Shown one piece after another: positions 31,880 to 43,513 of a stretch of DNA of 64,000 nt (the first letter of the stretch is position 1; each line of letters starts with the position of its first letter). The notes under the pieces were generated by a model. The model made no database searches and was not told the DNA's origin. It was given only the letters and a program-made list of their open reading frames with translations. The translations under genes were made by a program, and so were the position numbers. The DNA is from Xiphophorus maculatus. Lineage: Eukaryota > Chordata > Actinopteri > Cyprinodontiformes > Poeciliidae. Location: NCBI RefSeq assembly GCF_002775205.1, contig NC_036450.1, positions 24,888,288 through 24,952,287 of the forward strand, read 5' to 3'.

Positions 31880-33447
31880 TTAATCCCCGTCAGTCACGTT
31901 GGTCATTGTTTTTCTCCAGATTTAACCTGTCTATTTCATACCGTCCAGGGTCTCGAAATATCAAGCCAGATGCACTCTCCCGTCTCCACTCGCCTTATGA
32001 CTCTGAGAAGGTCCCTGCCACAATCCTCCCTCCCAGCTGCACCGTGGCAACTGTCACCTGGGAGATAGAAGATCTTATTAAACAAGCTCAACTCTCCGAA
32101 CCAGCCCCCAACTCGTGCCCACCTAATAGGATCTACATTCCCACATCGATCCGAGCCCGTGTTCTCCAGTGGGTTCATGCTTCTAAATTCTCAGGTCATC
32201 CAGGAATCAGTCGAACCATTGCTCTCATCAACCGTAAGTTTTGGTGGTCCTCCATTCATAAGGACGTCAAAGAATATGTCTCAGCCTGCACAGTCTGCTC
32301 TAGAAATAAGTCTTCCCATCAGCCTCCATCCGGTCTCCTTCTGCCACTACCCATACCCAGACGCCCCTGGTCCTACATCGCTGTCGACTTTGTTACCGGC
32401 TTACCACCCTCTAAAGGTATGACCACTATTCTGACCATTGTTGACCGTTTTTCTAAAGCCTGCCATTTCATCCCACTCCGTAAGTTACCCACGGCCTTTC
32501 AAACTGCTCAACTATTAATCAAACACGTGTTTCGCCTGCATGGCATCCCGCAGGAGATCTTATCAGACCGAGGTCCTCAGTTCATTTCCCAAGTTTGGAA
32601 GAATTTTTGTTCTGCATTACATGCTAAGGTTTCTCTCACCTCTGGTTTTCACCCCCAGACTAATGGCCAAACTGAAAGACGCAACCAAGACCTCGAGACT
32701 ACACTCCGCTGTTTCACCTCCTCGAATCCTTCAGATTGGTGTCGGTTCCTCCCATGGGTCGAGTACGCCCTTAATAGTCATATCTCTGCCGCAACTGGTC
32801 TGTCCCCATTTGAAGCTTCCCTAGGTTATCAACCCCCGCTACTTCCATCCGATGAAGGGAACATTTCTGTCACCTCTGTTCGTCACCACATCCGCCGGTG
32901 CCAGAACATTTGGAAAACAGTCATCCGCAATCTCAACAATACTGCTGAACAAAATAAACGCCAGGCTGATCGTAGAAGGGTTCCTGCTCCCAGCTACGCT
33001 CCCGGACAGAAGGTTTGGTTGTCGTCCCGTGATGTTCCCCTGAAGTCCATGTCCAAGAAGCTGTCTCCCCGTTTTATTGGTCCATTCAAAATTGAATCTG
33101 TTATTAATCCCTCCGCTGTTCGCCTCCGTCTGCCAGCCTCCCTCCGAGTTCATCCTACTTTCCACGTTTCTCAGATAAAGCCCGTCCAGACCTGCATGCT
33201 CTGCCCTCCTTCCGAGCCCCCTCCTCCCCCCCGAGACGTTGATGGCCATCCTGCCTACTCTGTCCGCCGGATCGTGGACTCCCGTCGACGAGGTCGTGGT
33301 TGGCAATACCTTGTCGATTGGGAGGGCTACGGTCCGGAGGATCGCTCCTGGGTCCCTGGCTCTTTTATTTTAGATCCTTCCCTCATCACGGACTACCGCT
33401 CGTCGCTTCCCTCCTCTTCGTCTCGGCCGCCAGGTGGCGACCGTTGA
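31880..33447 (+). CDS. Chromovirus Pol, second part (integrase and chromodomain)
   Basis: Continues RNase H to its end ([19 protein letters not shown]). Integrase follows with an HHCC zinc-binding region (ending CTVCSRNK), the core first Asp in [11 protein letters not shown], the second in ILSDRGPQF, and the Glu-containing helix near [15 protein letters not shown]. The C-terminus holds a chromodomain ([20 protein letters not shown], then [13 protein letters not shown]), which defines chromoviruses and guides integration to marked chromatin in relatives. It ends at TGA, directly followed by the polypurine tract. Confidence 0.88.
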
Positions 33448-33458
33448 GGGGGGGGTAC

Positions 33459-34189
33459 TGTTGTGTTCCGGGGTTCTTTGTTTTCCTTGTGGGAGTCTGT
33501 TTGCTGCTTCTCACCATCTAGCCACCAGATAGCGCCAGACTCACCTCTCTCCGGAGTGGTGTGTCATCCTCCTGCGCACCTGAGATCAATCTGCTCGTCA
33601 GGCAAGGTGTACAAGAGGAGCTGACTGCCAGTACTTCGATGCCTGAGTGTTAGCCAGTAACGGTACCTCTGAGCCCCTAGAGCTTCTCTCTACGTTCCTC
33701 GTGATTTTGATCGTCTAGTAATCTCCTCGTTGCCTTCCTCTATTTTCAGGTCCTCCTGGATTTCCTGGTTGGCAGTCACGCCGTCCCTCCGTCACCACTG
33801 CATGAGCCTACCTGTCCGTCCTCTGTTCCACTTCCTCGTTGCCTTCTGGACTTCTGTGGCTGAGCTCTGGACTATCTGGATCCACAAAGTGACCAAGTCC
33901 CCGGACACTTCAGCAAACCCCTCCTAAACTCCGAACCTCCGTCTAACAAGTAAGACCGCTCCTATTAACAGTTGTTACTTCCGTCTCCGACGGCATTGAA
34001 CTCATCATCTTCCCCCACTCTGCCTTGCCAGTGAGCCGAGCGTTTCTGTGAGCCCGCTTCTCCCCTGGACGAGACCCGTCGCTTCACTATTTTTTCCAGT
34101 TTGTGTTCGCAATAAACTCACTTAATTATATACGTGTCTCCTGTGTTGTGTTCTGCATGTGGGCTAGATATATTGAACCCATCATGACA
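33459..34189 (+). repeat. 3' LTR of the chromovirus
   Basis: 731 bp, offset 5,392 bases from the 5' LTR, and apparently identical to it by eye. It is preceded by a G-rich polypurine tract (GAGGGGGGGG) and followed by the AGTTC target duplication. Confidence 0.95.
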
Positions 34190-34483
34190 AGTTCAGGGTT
34201 TTTTAAAAAAGTGTTTTGCTATTATGTTGTAAATTATGGCTGAAGTGGAAGTATTGACAACTTATAACTCACTAAAACACTAAAAATATCCTTTAATGTT
34301 CCAGGGAAATTTCTGGAAATGTTCTTTGCCAAACAACCAGATAATCTTGTGTAAAATCTGCAAAACATAAAGAATCAAGTGCTATTTCCATGCAGTCAGA
34401 TTATTTTTGCAATAAAAAGCTTTTTATGGATTCTATGAAAGACGTCGACATAGAAAAAAAAAGAGACTGTATTATTACAAAAT

Positions 34484-34806
34484 GGCGGCGCCCTGTATGG
34501 CTGCGGCTGCATGGGCTCTCGACAACTTGCGAGTATTTGAGCAAAATACGCCGCCTAAAACGCTACAAACTTTGCATCCACTCAGTAAGTTAGCATATGA
34601 TCGCCAGCGTCTGCTGGAATTACGATCATCAAGTGATTTAGGATATTTATATTTACATTTATATTTTATATTGTATTTTATTTTATTCTGAAGTAACCTC
34701 ATTACATTGGAACCTCAAACATTGTTCTGAGCCGTATGCAACGAAATTTCGTTCTGTATACACCATGTGCATGCAAAATGACAATAAAGTCAGTCTAAGT
34801 CTAAGT
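34484..34806 (+). mobile_element. Short LINE-derived element (L2-like tail)
   Basis: The first part translates to a LHPLSKLAYDRQRLLELR-like segment seen near LINE ORF2 starts. It then jumps to a 3' tail, AACGAAATTTCGTTCTGTA ... ACAATAAAGTCAGTCTAAG, ending in short GTCTAA repeats. It appears to be an internally deleted LINE. A relative lies on the minus strand at about 44,120-44,520. Confidence 0.6.
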
Positions 34807-34810
34807 TACC

Positions 34811-36600
34811 ACGCAGACATGTACATGTCAAGTTTTTAAAATTTTGTATGCTAAAGTTAAATTGTGAACGCCAAACATGGTGATAATATTTCGGCTAAGA
34901 ATTTTCTCTTGAAAATGTTTAGAAAATTTAAAAATGTGACAACTGCAAACAAAAATTCACATCATTGTGCAAAGGAAAGTTCAAATGCAGAACTAGTGTC
35001 CTTTAAATACACAGAAAAACACTGAGTTGGAACCAGTCTGGTGTTGGTGTCAGTCACTTACTACCTCAATAAATTACAGTTGTATTTGTAAGAATCATCA
35101 CATTTTCTATGCTTTCTCATTTCAACGCTGCCCAAGGTTTCAACAACTTAGCAGTGAAACTCAGCCTCTGCATTCAGCATATAACTTTAACTCAGAAATG
35201 ATTAAACAAATGTTATCTGCTGCTTTTCCCCCACAATATTAAACTACAGGTATTTCCTCATTGTTGTCGCCTAACACCCTGATAGGTCCTTTACAGTTTT
35301 ATGTGTGATCACGCAAATTCTTATTGGTATTTATTAACAGGTGGTGTTGCTTTCCCTGATCGGTAATCAGTGATGTTTAACAGTTTCCTTGATAAAGCCA
35401 GAGGTTTGCTTGCCATTTCCTTTGTTACTGGCTGTCAATGTTCTCTGTCAATATTTTCCCATTCATAAAGTGGTTGGAAAAAATCGGAAGAGGTTTTAGA
35501 TTTCTTTTATATATTAACTAGCAAAATAACATCTGTGTGTTCAATTACTTAGTAGGTCATATTTAACTTTCATAATGTAAAATTCACCTTCTACTGATCC
35601 AGCAGGAAAAAACTTTGCTAAAATGTGTTTCCATTAGTGGAAACACATGTGGGTTACTTACTTACTGCACAAGGCTCCCTTGTGACCATTTATCAAAACG
35701 TCTGTTTGTGCTGGAGGGATTAGTGAAAATTGAATTTCTAATGGTACCCTGGCTAGTTAAGCTTTTCAGATGCAAATTATAGAACTATTCTTTATCCAGA
35801 AACACTGTCTTTCTTTCCAGGACCACCATGAGGTGTACAGCATTCATATACTATAATAAAGCAGAAAACCAACTGATTTTGCAGACAAGAGCACCTCCAG
35901 AAGATTCCAATGGAGTGCCGCTCCATCATGAGGACAGGAGATATGGATAATCCTATTCGTAGGAGATGTGACTGGGGAAGAAAAACATGACAGTTCCATC
36001 AGTCAGATTTATTTATATAGCACAAGTCAAGTCAGTTTACAATATCTGGTAACTCCATAACTATTTAAGTTAACATTTTATGACTGCACGCTATAAACTG
36101 ATATCAATTATGCTGCAAAACAAGAATAGTTGCAAATATTTAAGACAACCTTATCAAAAAGCATTTTTAAAACATAAGTTCCAAGACAGTAACAGTCAGG
36201 AAAATAAGTGATTTTTCCCCAAAATTATACAATTTCATTTTAAAGAAATTGGCACATTTATGTGTTTTTCATAAGCGTCGAGTTCTTGTAAATAATGTAA
36301 ATTGTAAACAATTTACACTATTTACAGTGATTCACTAAGCTGGCAGTCTGAATATTCATAATGCAGAGGAACAAAAATGTAAGTTATATATTTTATAATT
36401 CTTACATTGACATAATCACATTGATGAATATGTTGAAGTAAAACATGTCCAGTTTAGATTTCATCTGAGCACTGAAAGACTCATCACGCCACAGCAGCTC
36501 AGCAGTTATTGTTGTAAGTGTGTCAGTGACAAAGCCGCACCATTCCAGTCCAGTGACTGCCAGCTGACCTTGTATATATCATATATGCGTGTGAACGCCT
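34811..36600. other. AT-rich spacer, no supported gene
   Basis: Only short, scattered open frames. A repeat-like piece, ATTTATTTATATAGCACA, lies near 36,010. Nothing else is recognised. Confidence 0.5.
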
Positions 36601-37487
36601 CAGAATCGCTTAGCCATCCTGAATCTTGAGGTGAGCAATCTGAGGCACGTCCTTCTTCACACTGATTTTTACCTCCACCAGTCCAAACGGGGGTGGTTCT
36701 GATGGGTCATACACCCTGCCAGCTGGAGTTGCGCCAATACACAATGTGTCAAGGCGAACAATGAATCCCGCAGTCCCACACGTTGACCCCCAACATCTCA
36801 GTGTAGTTTGCCAGCATCTCCGACTCCATCTGCAGGCCAGTCTTCAGGGCGGCAGATCATCCGAGCTGCCAGTGAATCTGGCAGCAGACGCCTCCTCTGC
36901 CAGATTCACTGAAACAGTTAGCTGTAAGTCCTGGTTGTCGAAGCTGTGCCCACGCAGGACATCTGGGCTGCTCCTTGGTTCTGGCCTCTATTTCACGAGA
37001 CATTTCCAGTGACACTTGAAGACGCATAAGTTGACCAAGTGTGGGCACAGAACACGTGTTCGGAAGACTACACAGCGTCGAAGGAAGAGAGGGGAAGACA
37101 GGAGCCATGTGGTGCAGGATGATGCTACCGTAGCATCATTCTCAGGTGGGCGCAGGTAAGATATCAATGAGCCCTGTGGCACAGGCTCAAATTTGGATGG
37201 TACCAGCTGCAAAATTTGAGAGACCATCCAGGTCAAGAGCAATAAGTGGCTGGGACTCCAGCTGGTGTAGTTTTTCTCCCGACTCCAGGATGTCGGTACC
37301 TGGAAGAGCTTCTTCAAACACATCAGTGACATAATCACAATCAGTTTTGACGGCATTGGATTGATAACACAAAAGTTGATTGGGTTATCGGTCAATCAAG
37401 TGTATTTGTATAGCACATTTCAACAACAAGAGAGTTCAAAGTGCTTTACATCAGAAAAACACAAAAATCAACAAGTGAAACATTACA
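36601..37487 (-). pseudogene. YqaJ-type recombinase-like pseudogene, spacer copy 2
   Basis: Read on the minus strand from 37,370: a DCDYVTDVFEEALPGTDIL segment, then after frame changes EARTKEQPRCPAWAQLRQ and a GLTANCF motif, then IGATPAGRVYDPSEPPPFGL with VEVKISVKKDVPQIAHLKI and a stop. The last part matches the YqaJ exonuclease pattern (GATPDG...DP...GLxEVK) common in fish TE-like genes. Several frameshifts and a stop interrupt it. The 5' portion plus flank is duplicated at 23,300-23,790. Confidence 0.6.
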
Positions 37488-37700
37488 TTTTCCCAAGTGC
37501 CGTCATTTACACATCAAAATGTTGGTTAGTGTTTGTACAGTACAAAAGCACAGATTGGTCATTAGTGTGGATTTAAAGGAACACAGTGTTTCAGCTGTTT
37601 TGCAATTTTCTTTTTGTTCCAGATTTGTGGTGCATGGAAGCTGAATGCTGCTTCTCCGTGTTTGGTTCTGACTCTGGGGACTCAGAGCAGACCAGAACCG

Positions 37701-37733
<33 letters not shown>

Positions 37734-38329
37734 GACTGGAGAGATCTGAAAGGTTCAGGACGGAGTCCCTTACAAGAAGTCTTTTCTTCCCTTGATAGCT
37801 GTGGATATATTCTTCACACATATCCTTTCTCAAGTTTACTGGCATGCTAATTTGCCGCCGCAATTTTCTTCACAATAGAGAAAGAAAAGGTTGGAAAATT
37901 AATCAAAGGTGTTGAAAAGAGAAACATCTTCTTTAGTGTACTTAGACTTGCAAAAAAAAAAAAAAAGGAAGTTTCCCAGCACCCAGAAACAGTGCTTCCG
38001 GTTGTCGTGAAAAAGGTTTAATACCGCTTCCGATTCTCTGCTATGTGTTGAAAATAAATAATTTTATGTCAATAAATACACAAATATTCGAAAAAACATG
38101 TTGCAGACACCTAACGTACATTAACAGAATATTACTCTAAGAAGCAACAATGTTTCGACCACAGGAAACAGCCAAATGATAACATCTGGGTCGTCATGGG
38201 AACAAGAAACGAACGGGAAGTAAGCGCCCATTACAAAAATCGTTGCCCAAAACAACCAGTAAGAAGACCGTTGTTTCTTCAACACTTAAATAATTCTTTA
38301 GTTAATCACTTTTCTCTCTATTAGCATCC
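37488..38329. other. Spacer with a (CCAGAA)n microsatellite
   Basis: (CCAGAA)n runs from about 37,690 to 37,736. The rest is moderately AT-rich and includes the presumed 5' region of the following sialidase exon. No motif of note was found. Confidence 0.6.
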
Positions 38330-38548
38330 ATGGGTAAAACCAGTTCAAAACGCGGCGAACCAAGAATTGAAAAACAAATCATTTTTAAGTCAAAGGGCGG
38401 AGATGTGTTCAGGATTCCTGCCATTTACTACAACGAAAATGAGAAAAGGCTGTTTGCCTTTGCAGAGAAGCGGAAATCCAGAGACGAATCTGACGCGGTG
38501 GCGCTGGTCATGAGAAAAGGGAAAGTGAACATTAACTCGGAAGTGAAG
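38330..38548 (+). pseudogene. Orphan first exon of a second NEU3-like sialidase
   Basis: 73 codons from ATG (MGKTSSKRGEPRIEK...) with the FRIP motif and RLFAFAEKRKSRDESDAVAL, ending at donor AAG/GTAATT in phase 0, just like exon 1 of the intact sialidase at 22,754. No second exon is found in the remaining 25 kb. The palindrome arm starts at 38,686, inside the would-be intron. Either the gene was broken by the rearrangement or its second exon lies beyond the window. The two sialidases are diverged paralogues, not a recent copy pair. Confidence 0.75.
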
Positions 38549-38685
38549 GTAATTATGTTGTAGCGGCTAAAATCCCATTTATTGACTTTACAATGTCCGT
38601 TATATTGCCATTTTCATGTAGAACCAAATAAATGACTCAAAACCCAGCAGAGTAGAAAACCGTTTGCCCTCCCATTAGCAACGTA

Positions 38686-38832
38686 ACTTAATATATATAA
38701 GGTGTGAGGCCTTTTAATTTTAATTGTCATAATTTAAAGGCCTCACATTTTTAATTATGACATTAAAAGTGTCATAATAATGACACTTTTAATGTTGTCA
38801 TTATATATATATATATATATATATATATCACT
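38686..38832. repeat. AT-rich inverted-repeat element at the right inner junction
   Basis: ACTTAATATATATAAGGTG followed by the GTGAGGCCTTTTAAT module, its inverted partner and a (TA)n run. The arm homology begins exactly at the element's end. Confidence 0.75.
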
Positions 38833-39645
38833 CCAATTTAATACTATTCAAAGACAGATAATGACTTTTAATGTCATTATTATGACATTTTTAATGCAAA
38901 GTTGCTCTAAATGTTGCAGTGAAAGTCCATTAAAAGTGCCAATCTTGCATTAATGTCACTTTATTTTCAAAATAATGCAAAGTTGGCACTTTTAATGCAG
39001 CTTCGCCTTAAAATGTAATTATTTACCGAATGACACTTCATGACAACAGTCATAAATATTCATAAAGACTCCTTCATGTTCATGACAGATGTTATGTCAT
39101 GTTTATGATGTCATGTCAGTCTTATGCACAGTCTGTCAAATAAAGTGTTACTGATAGATCTATGTTTCTACCTGCCTACCTATTGATAGACCTATCTATT
39201 TATAGCTAGCTAACCTATGTAGCATCATGTTTGTAGAGACAATGTGTGTCTGTCTGTCTGTCTGACTGTCATTTGTGTTTGTAGAGAAACCGGAGCACCC
39301 GGAGAAAACTTGTGTTTCAACAAGATTAGTTGATTTTACTAAGAGAGCAAATTACAATGTCTGTCTGTCACTTGTGTTTTTAGAGAAACTGGAGCACCAA
39401 GAGAAAACGTATATTTGAAGTAGGATTAGTCTCTCACTGTCTCTCTCGTTTTTTTTGGAAAACTGGAGCACCCAGAGAAAACCTTTTGTTAAAATGATTT
39501 GTGCTACCTTCAAAGCTAAGGCCTCATATGTCTGACGTAGCTAACAGACAATCTTACAAAGATGTTATGTAAACGAGAAGTGAAAGCTGCTGTTTTCACA
39601 TCCCATCTCATTCCTTGTCCAGCTGAGAAACAGTTCTTCATTTGA

Positions 39646-41724
39646 CTATGAAATGGATGGGAGTTTTACATTTTTAGAAGTCTGTTGGCAATTCTCAGAG
39701 AAGTGCACAGTTTTGGAGTTCAGTGAGGGAAATCTGACATGCTTGGTATCGGTAACTTTCTGACAACCCAGTGAAGGTCTGCAAGCCTTGCTGGTTTTTC
39801 CGTCAACATGTTTGTCAGAAAACGTCGTTCTTCCCTCACGGGACTTGGAGCAACTTCTCCCTGGTCTTGCTGCTGGCAGAGTCTCCTTAACGTCGTCATA
39901 AACAGGCTGTTTGCGTTTCTCAATTTGGATTCTTTTAATACTTTCGCCTCCACACACTCTCTCCAACTCAATTAAGGACAGCATGTCTTTCCTCTCAGCC
40001 TCACGCAGTTCCTTCTTCTCCTGCTGTTTACGACGTATCTGGTAATCCCATGAGTCAGTCAGACACTTGGTAGCTGCAGCTTTTTTCTCTTTCGCCAGTT
40101 TTTTATGCTTTTGCTCTGCAGCTTCCCGATGTTTCGTTTCTTTCGATATCTTATCCTCCATAAAAGTCCTTTTCATATCTTCCTTTTTCTTTATAAGGGA
40201 CAGTTGGTCGTACACGATTTTTTTACGTATTTCACGACTTCTGTCCTTATCATCAATGTCACAGTCACTATCATTATCTAGAACAACTGATTCATAATGA
40301 ACATCTCTTCCTTGTTCACTGACGTTGTTCTGTGTCTTCAGGTTCTGCTGAACCTCCTTCTTCTGTCTCCTGGCTCCAATTTCCTCAGCTCGATATCCAG
40401 GAAGAACTCCTTCCCTTTCAGTCCTGTCCGTTTCAATCTTCTTTGACTGTTTGTATTGCTGTCTGGCAGCCAATTCATCAGCCAGAGGTTGTTGCTTTGT
40501 AGTTTTCTGCTGCTGCTGTACTTCATGTGACATTTTGGCAAACTCGTCCTTGGCCATCTTGTTACAAGACTTTTCCTGTAAAAGAGAATCACAAGCAGCT
40601 TCTTTCTTCAATATATAATCTAAACTGTCATCAAAAGATTTATTTTGCTCTTTTTTGTTAAGTTGAGTCTCATTATGTCTCAAAAATGTCCGGCTTGTCT
40701 CTTTCTTCTGTCTCCTCATTTCCATTTCTTCATTTTGATGCAGTCTATCTGACTGCATTATGGCAGCCATTTGTTGCCTTGCAATTTCAGCTCTGTCCTT
40801 CTTCTTCTGTTCTTTAATTTCAATTTGAGCATCCAATGTGTCGGTCAGAGACTTTTTCAAATTGGCTTTCTTCTCCCTCTCTTGTTCCTCTTCAAACTTC
40901 TGGCGTAGCTGCTGCTTGGCCCGCTCTTTGCAACGCTTTTCATCCAAAAGAACAAAGTTGGCAGCTTCTTTCTTCTTTATATAATCCAGATTTTCAAAAA
41001 CAACCTTCTTACAATCCTCTAGACAATTCAACTTTTCAGGAAGCCTCATTTCACTCAATTGTTTTGGGCAGTCTGATTCAGATTGATCCGTCTCGTCCTG
41101 TTTGAAGAATTGTCTATCTTTCTCCTTCTTGTGTCTCCTCGTCTCAATCTCCTCAATTTGACACAACCTGTCTGCTTCCATTATGGCAGCCAATTGGAGA
41201 CTTTCAATTTTAGCCTTTTCCTTCTCTTTCTGCTTTTTATATTTAATTTGAACATCCCATGTGTCCGTCAGAGACTGTCTCATTGCATCTTTCTTCTTCT
41301 TCTCTTGCTCCTCTTGTAACTTCTGGATTAACTGCTGCTTAGCCCTCTCTGTACGACGCTTTTTCTCCAAAAGAATGTAATTGGCCGCCTCCTTCCGCTG
41401 TATTTCCTCTAGATTATCATAAACAATCTTCTTACAATCCTGTTCCGTTTTACGTGACGAAGGCTTGTTAAACTGTTTGTCATTTCCAGAAACCTCGTTG
41501 TATTTAGCTGTGGACCCGTAGGGAGTTCTTTGTCTCAGCAGTCCTTCTGGCATTTTGCTTTCAGAGTCTACATCTTCTGTGTATTTAGTCCAGTTTGAAA
41601 TAAAGGTGTCTAAAGATTCTTCCTGTTCTCGAAGTCGCAAAGGTCGGTTGAGTTCTTCATTTTGTTGGGTCTTCAATGTCCTCAGTAAAGGAATAATCCT
41701 CTTGGGTAATTGACGAGAATCCAT
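39646..41724 (-). CDS. Ampliconic intronless coiled-coil protein, copy C
   Basis: 692 residues, complete, starting at the ATG 41,724-41,722 in the same strong context as copy B. Same four-repeat helical layout. The visible private change is Thr for Ser in the C-terminal NSKSVHF motif. It shares Arg in IQRKE and KKRRTE and Ser in DKISK with D. Located head-to-head with D, 16 kb apart. Complete frames in three copies, with very few amino-acid changes, indicate recent duplication, gene conversion, selection, or a mix. Confidence 0.88.
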   Translation of the reverse strand: MDSRQLPKRIIPLLRTLKTQQNEELNRPLRLREQEESLDTFISNWTKYTEDVDSESKMPEGLLRQRTPYGSTAKYNEVSGNDKQFNKPSSRKTEQDCKKIVYDNLEEIQRKEAANYILLEKKRRTERAKQQLIQKLQEEQEKKKKDAMRQSLTDTWDVQIKYKKQKEKEKAKIESLQLAAIMEADRLCQIEEIETRRHKKEKDRQFFKQDETDQSESDCPKQLSEMRLPEKLNCLEDCKKVVFENLDYIKKKEAANFVLLDEKRCKERAKQQLRQKFEEEQEREKKANLKKSLTDTLDAQIEIKEQKKKDRAEIARQQMAAIMQSDRLHQNEEMEMRRQKKETSRTFLRHNETQLNKKEQNKSFDDSLDYILKKEAACDSLLQEKSCNKMAKDEFAKMSHEVQQQQKTTKQQPLADELAARQQYKQSKKIETDRTEREGVLPGYRAEEIGARRQKKEVQQNLKTQNNVSEQGRDVHYESVVLDNDSDCDIDDKDRSREIRKKIVYDQLSLIKKKEDMKRTFMEDKISKETKHREAAEQKHKKLAKEKKAAATKCLTDSWDYQIRRKQQEKKELREAERKDMLSLIELERVCGGESIKRIQIEKRKQPVYDDVKETLPAARPGRSCSKSREGRTTFSDKHVDGKTSKACRPSLGCQKVTDTKHVRFPSLNSKTVHFSENCQQTSKNVKLPSIS

Positions 41725-41816
41725 CTTCCGTTTCTGTCTCACGATGCAAAGAGTAAAATTCACTATAAATCCACTGAAACTTTCTGCACGTCTGGTACTA
41801 GAACACAAGTAACAAA

Positions 41817-41923
41817 CTATTTAAGAGGTTTCAGAGCTGATGTCATATGACACAAAGCATTTGATCCTAATGACATCATCAGTTAGGTAGAAGTGTCGCA
41901 TTAGTTGCTATTGCTATGGTAAC
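41817..41923 (-). promoter_or_regulatory. Putative promoter of copy C
   Basis: Mirror of the copy B block: X-box at 41,923-41,910, CRE-like octamers at 41,878-41,871 and 41,845-41,838, TATA-like CTTAAATAG at 41,825-41,817. Confidence 0.58.
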
Positions 41924-43339
41924 CAGGAAAAGCTCTGAAGCGATTCCCACCTTCTAGTAAAGCAGATATTTCAAACCATTAAAACATTTCCAAATAAATT
42001 CGTTCATATTAAGACACATGAAACTTTTCCCAACCATTTAGACTAGTTTCTGCCAATGTGGCTGTAATTGATATGGGCTTAACAATGTGCAAAACACAAT
42101 CACCTGGTTTCCCATTAAATCTGCTCAACAGTGTTTTCCTCATCTAAAGACGTTTTTGATGAGGAAAAGTGTTTGATGAACTCAGGTTAAACTGTGGCCG
42201 TTTCTCATTTAGACATCTTTAGCGCTTTTTTCCTTTATCTCATTTTATTTTGTATAACATATGACGTCCGGTTTTTGATTTGATGTTATTTTATTTTTAT
42301 TTTGCTCTATATATGTTGTAGAATGGCAGCTTAACGACAGAAAGGAACAGAAGACAAGTTACAACAGCGTGTTAAAATGTGTCTAGTTATTAGCGAACCC
42401 CTTGATAGAGGCACAAGGTATGTTTGTTTTGTAAATAAGGACGGTTCTAATTTTTAATCAGTTGAAATTGTGAATTTGTTGTATATAAACACTAGGGCAT
42501 AGTTTTGAATTAGAGTTGATATTTTTAGAGGTGAACATTATTTTTAGTTGAAACGTTCTGGTTGTGTTTTTATAGCTTACACTGTCCTTTGTGTGTGTGT
42601 GTGTGTGTGTGTGTGCATACAGCTATTACAGTGAAACTCAAGGTTTACTTCCAATAAACCTCACTGTTCATCAGTAAAGCCACAATCCTTCATTTGGGGC
42701 TGGGGGTGTTACACACTTTTTTATCTTTAATCCTATTAGGCGTGTGCTGCTGTTCATGCTTGTATATATGTGTGTGGCCCAGTGTAGACAAATGAGCCAA
42801 ATACTGGAAAACATAAGTGGGATTTTATTCCCGACTGTCCTCAGATGGAACAGTATTAATTTTGGTTTGATTTGTATGGAAGCTCATTGCTATCACACAG
42901 GAAAAAAAATATTTTGAGTGCTATCACGTTATAGCGTGATACTTATCTTAGACGTGATACGTATCTTGTTTAAACGTGATAATTGTATGTCCAGGAAGTG
43001 GCGGTTTTATGCTAGGCTAGTACAGTGGCTAACTGTACTAGTTTTTTCTGGGTGTGTCTCCTCAGCAGGCAGGAGCAGCAAAGGAAGACAAGTGCTGCAG
43101 GTGCTGGTAAAAAGCTCCTGCAGCATGTCACTTTCAGTTAGGGGGGAATAATATGCTGAGGAGTTTTAAGTTACATTTATTCTTTGATTGATCTTAGTTA
43201 GTTCTAATGATTTGCAGGCATGTAAATATGTGTTGGTACCGTTTATTAGGTTTGTGTAAGTAGTGTTTGTTGTTTGTTCTTTTTTTTTGGATCACCCCTT
43301 TACTTGGTATAAGTGGTGAACTTGCCTCAGGTATAAATG

Positions 43340-43513
43340 TTTCTCGCTCTCACTGTGAAGAGTAAAGAAATTGGAAAATGGCAAAAAAAAAAAAAAGGTG
43401 GGATGAAAATAAGAAAGGAAAGAGATTATATGAAGTACAAAAGTCAGTATTAATTAGAAATATTAATGAGAGAAACAGAAGGGAAGAAATAATAATGATC
43501 AGATTAATTTGGT
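43340..43513 (+). pseudogene. Truncated LINE fragment (right arm, inner boundary)
   Basis: Same truncated fragment as 12,837-12,990, ending at GATCAGATTAA where the 437-bp block starts. Confidence 0.7.

Larger units (their letters stand above)
28062..34194 (+). mobile_element. Tf1/sushi-like Gypsy chromovirus, near-intact but pol interrupted
   Basis: Two 731-bp LTRs (28,067-28,797; 33,459-34,189), TG...CA ends, and a 5-bp target duplication AGTTC (28,062-28,066; 34,190-34,194). The LTRs appear identical by eye, so the insertion is young. Internal order is gag, protease, RT, RNase H, integrase, chromodomain, then a polypurine tract (33,446-33,455). A 348-bp piggyBac MITE interrupts pol. Signals for self-priming and -1 frameshifting are visible. 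There is no env. Confidence 0.95.
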
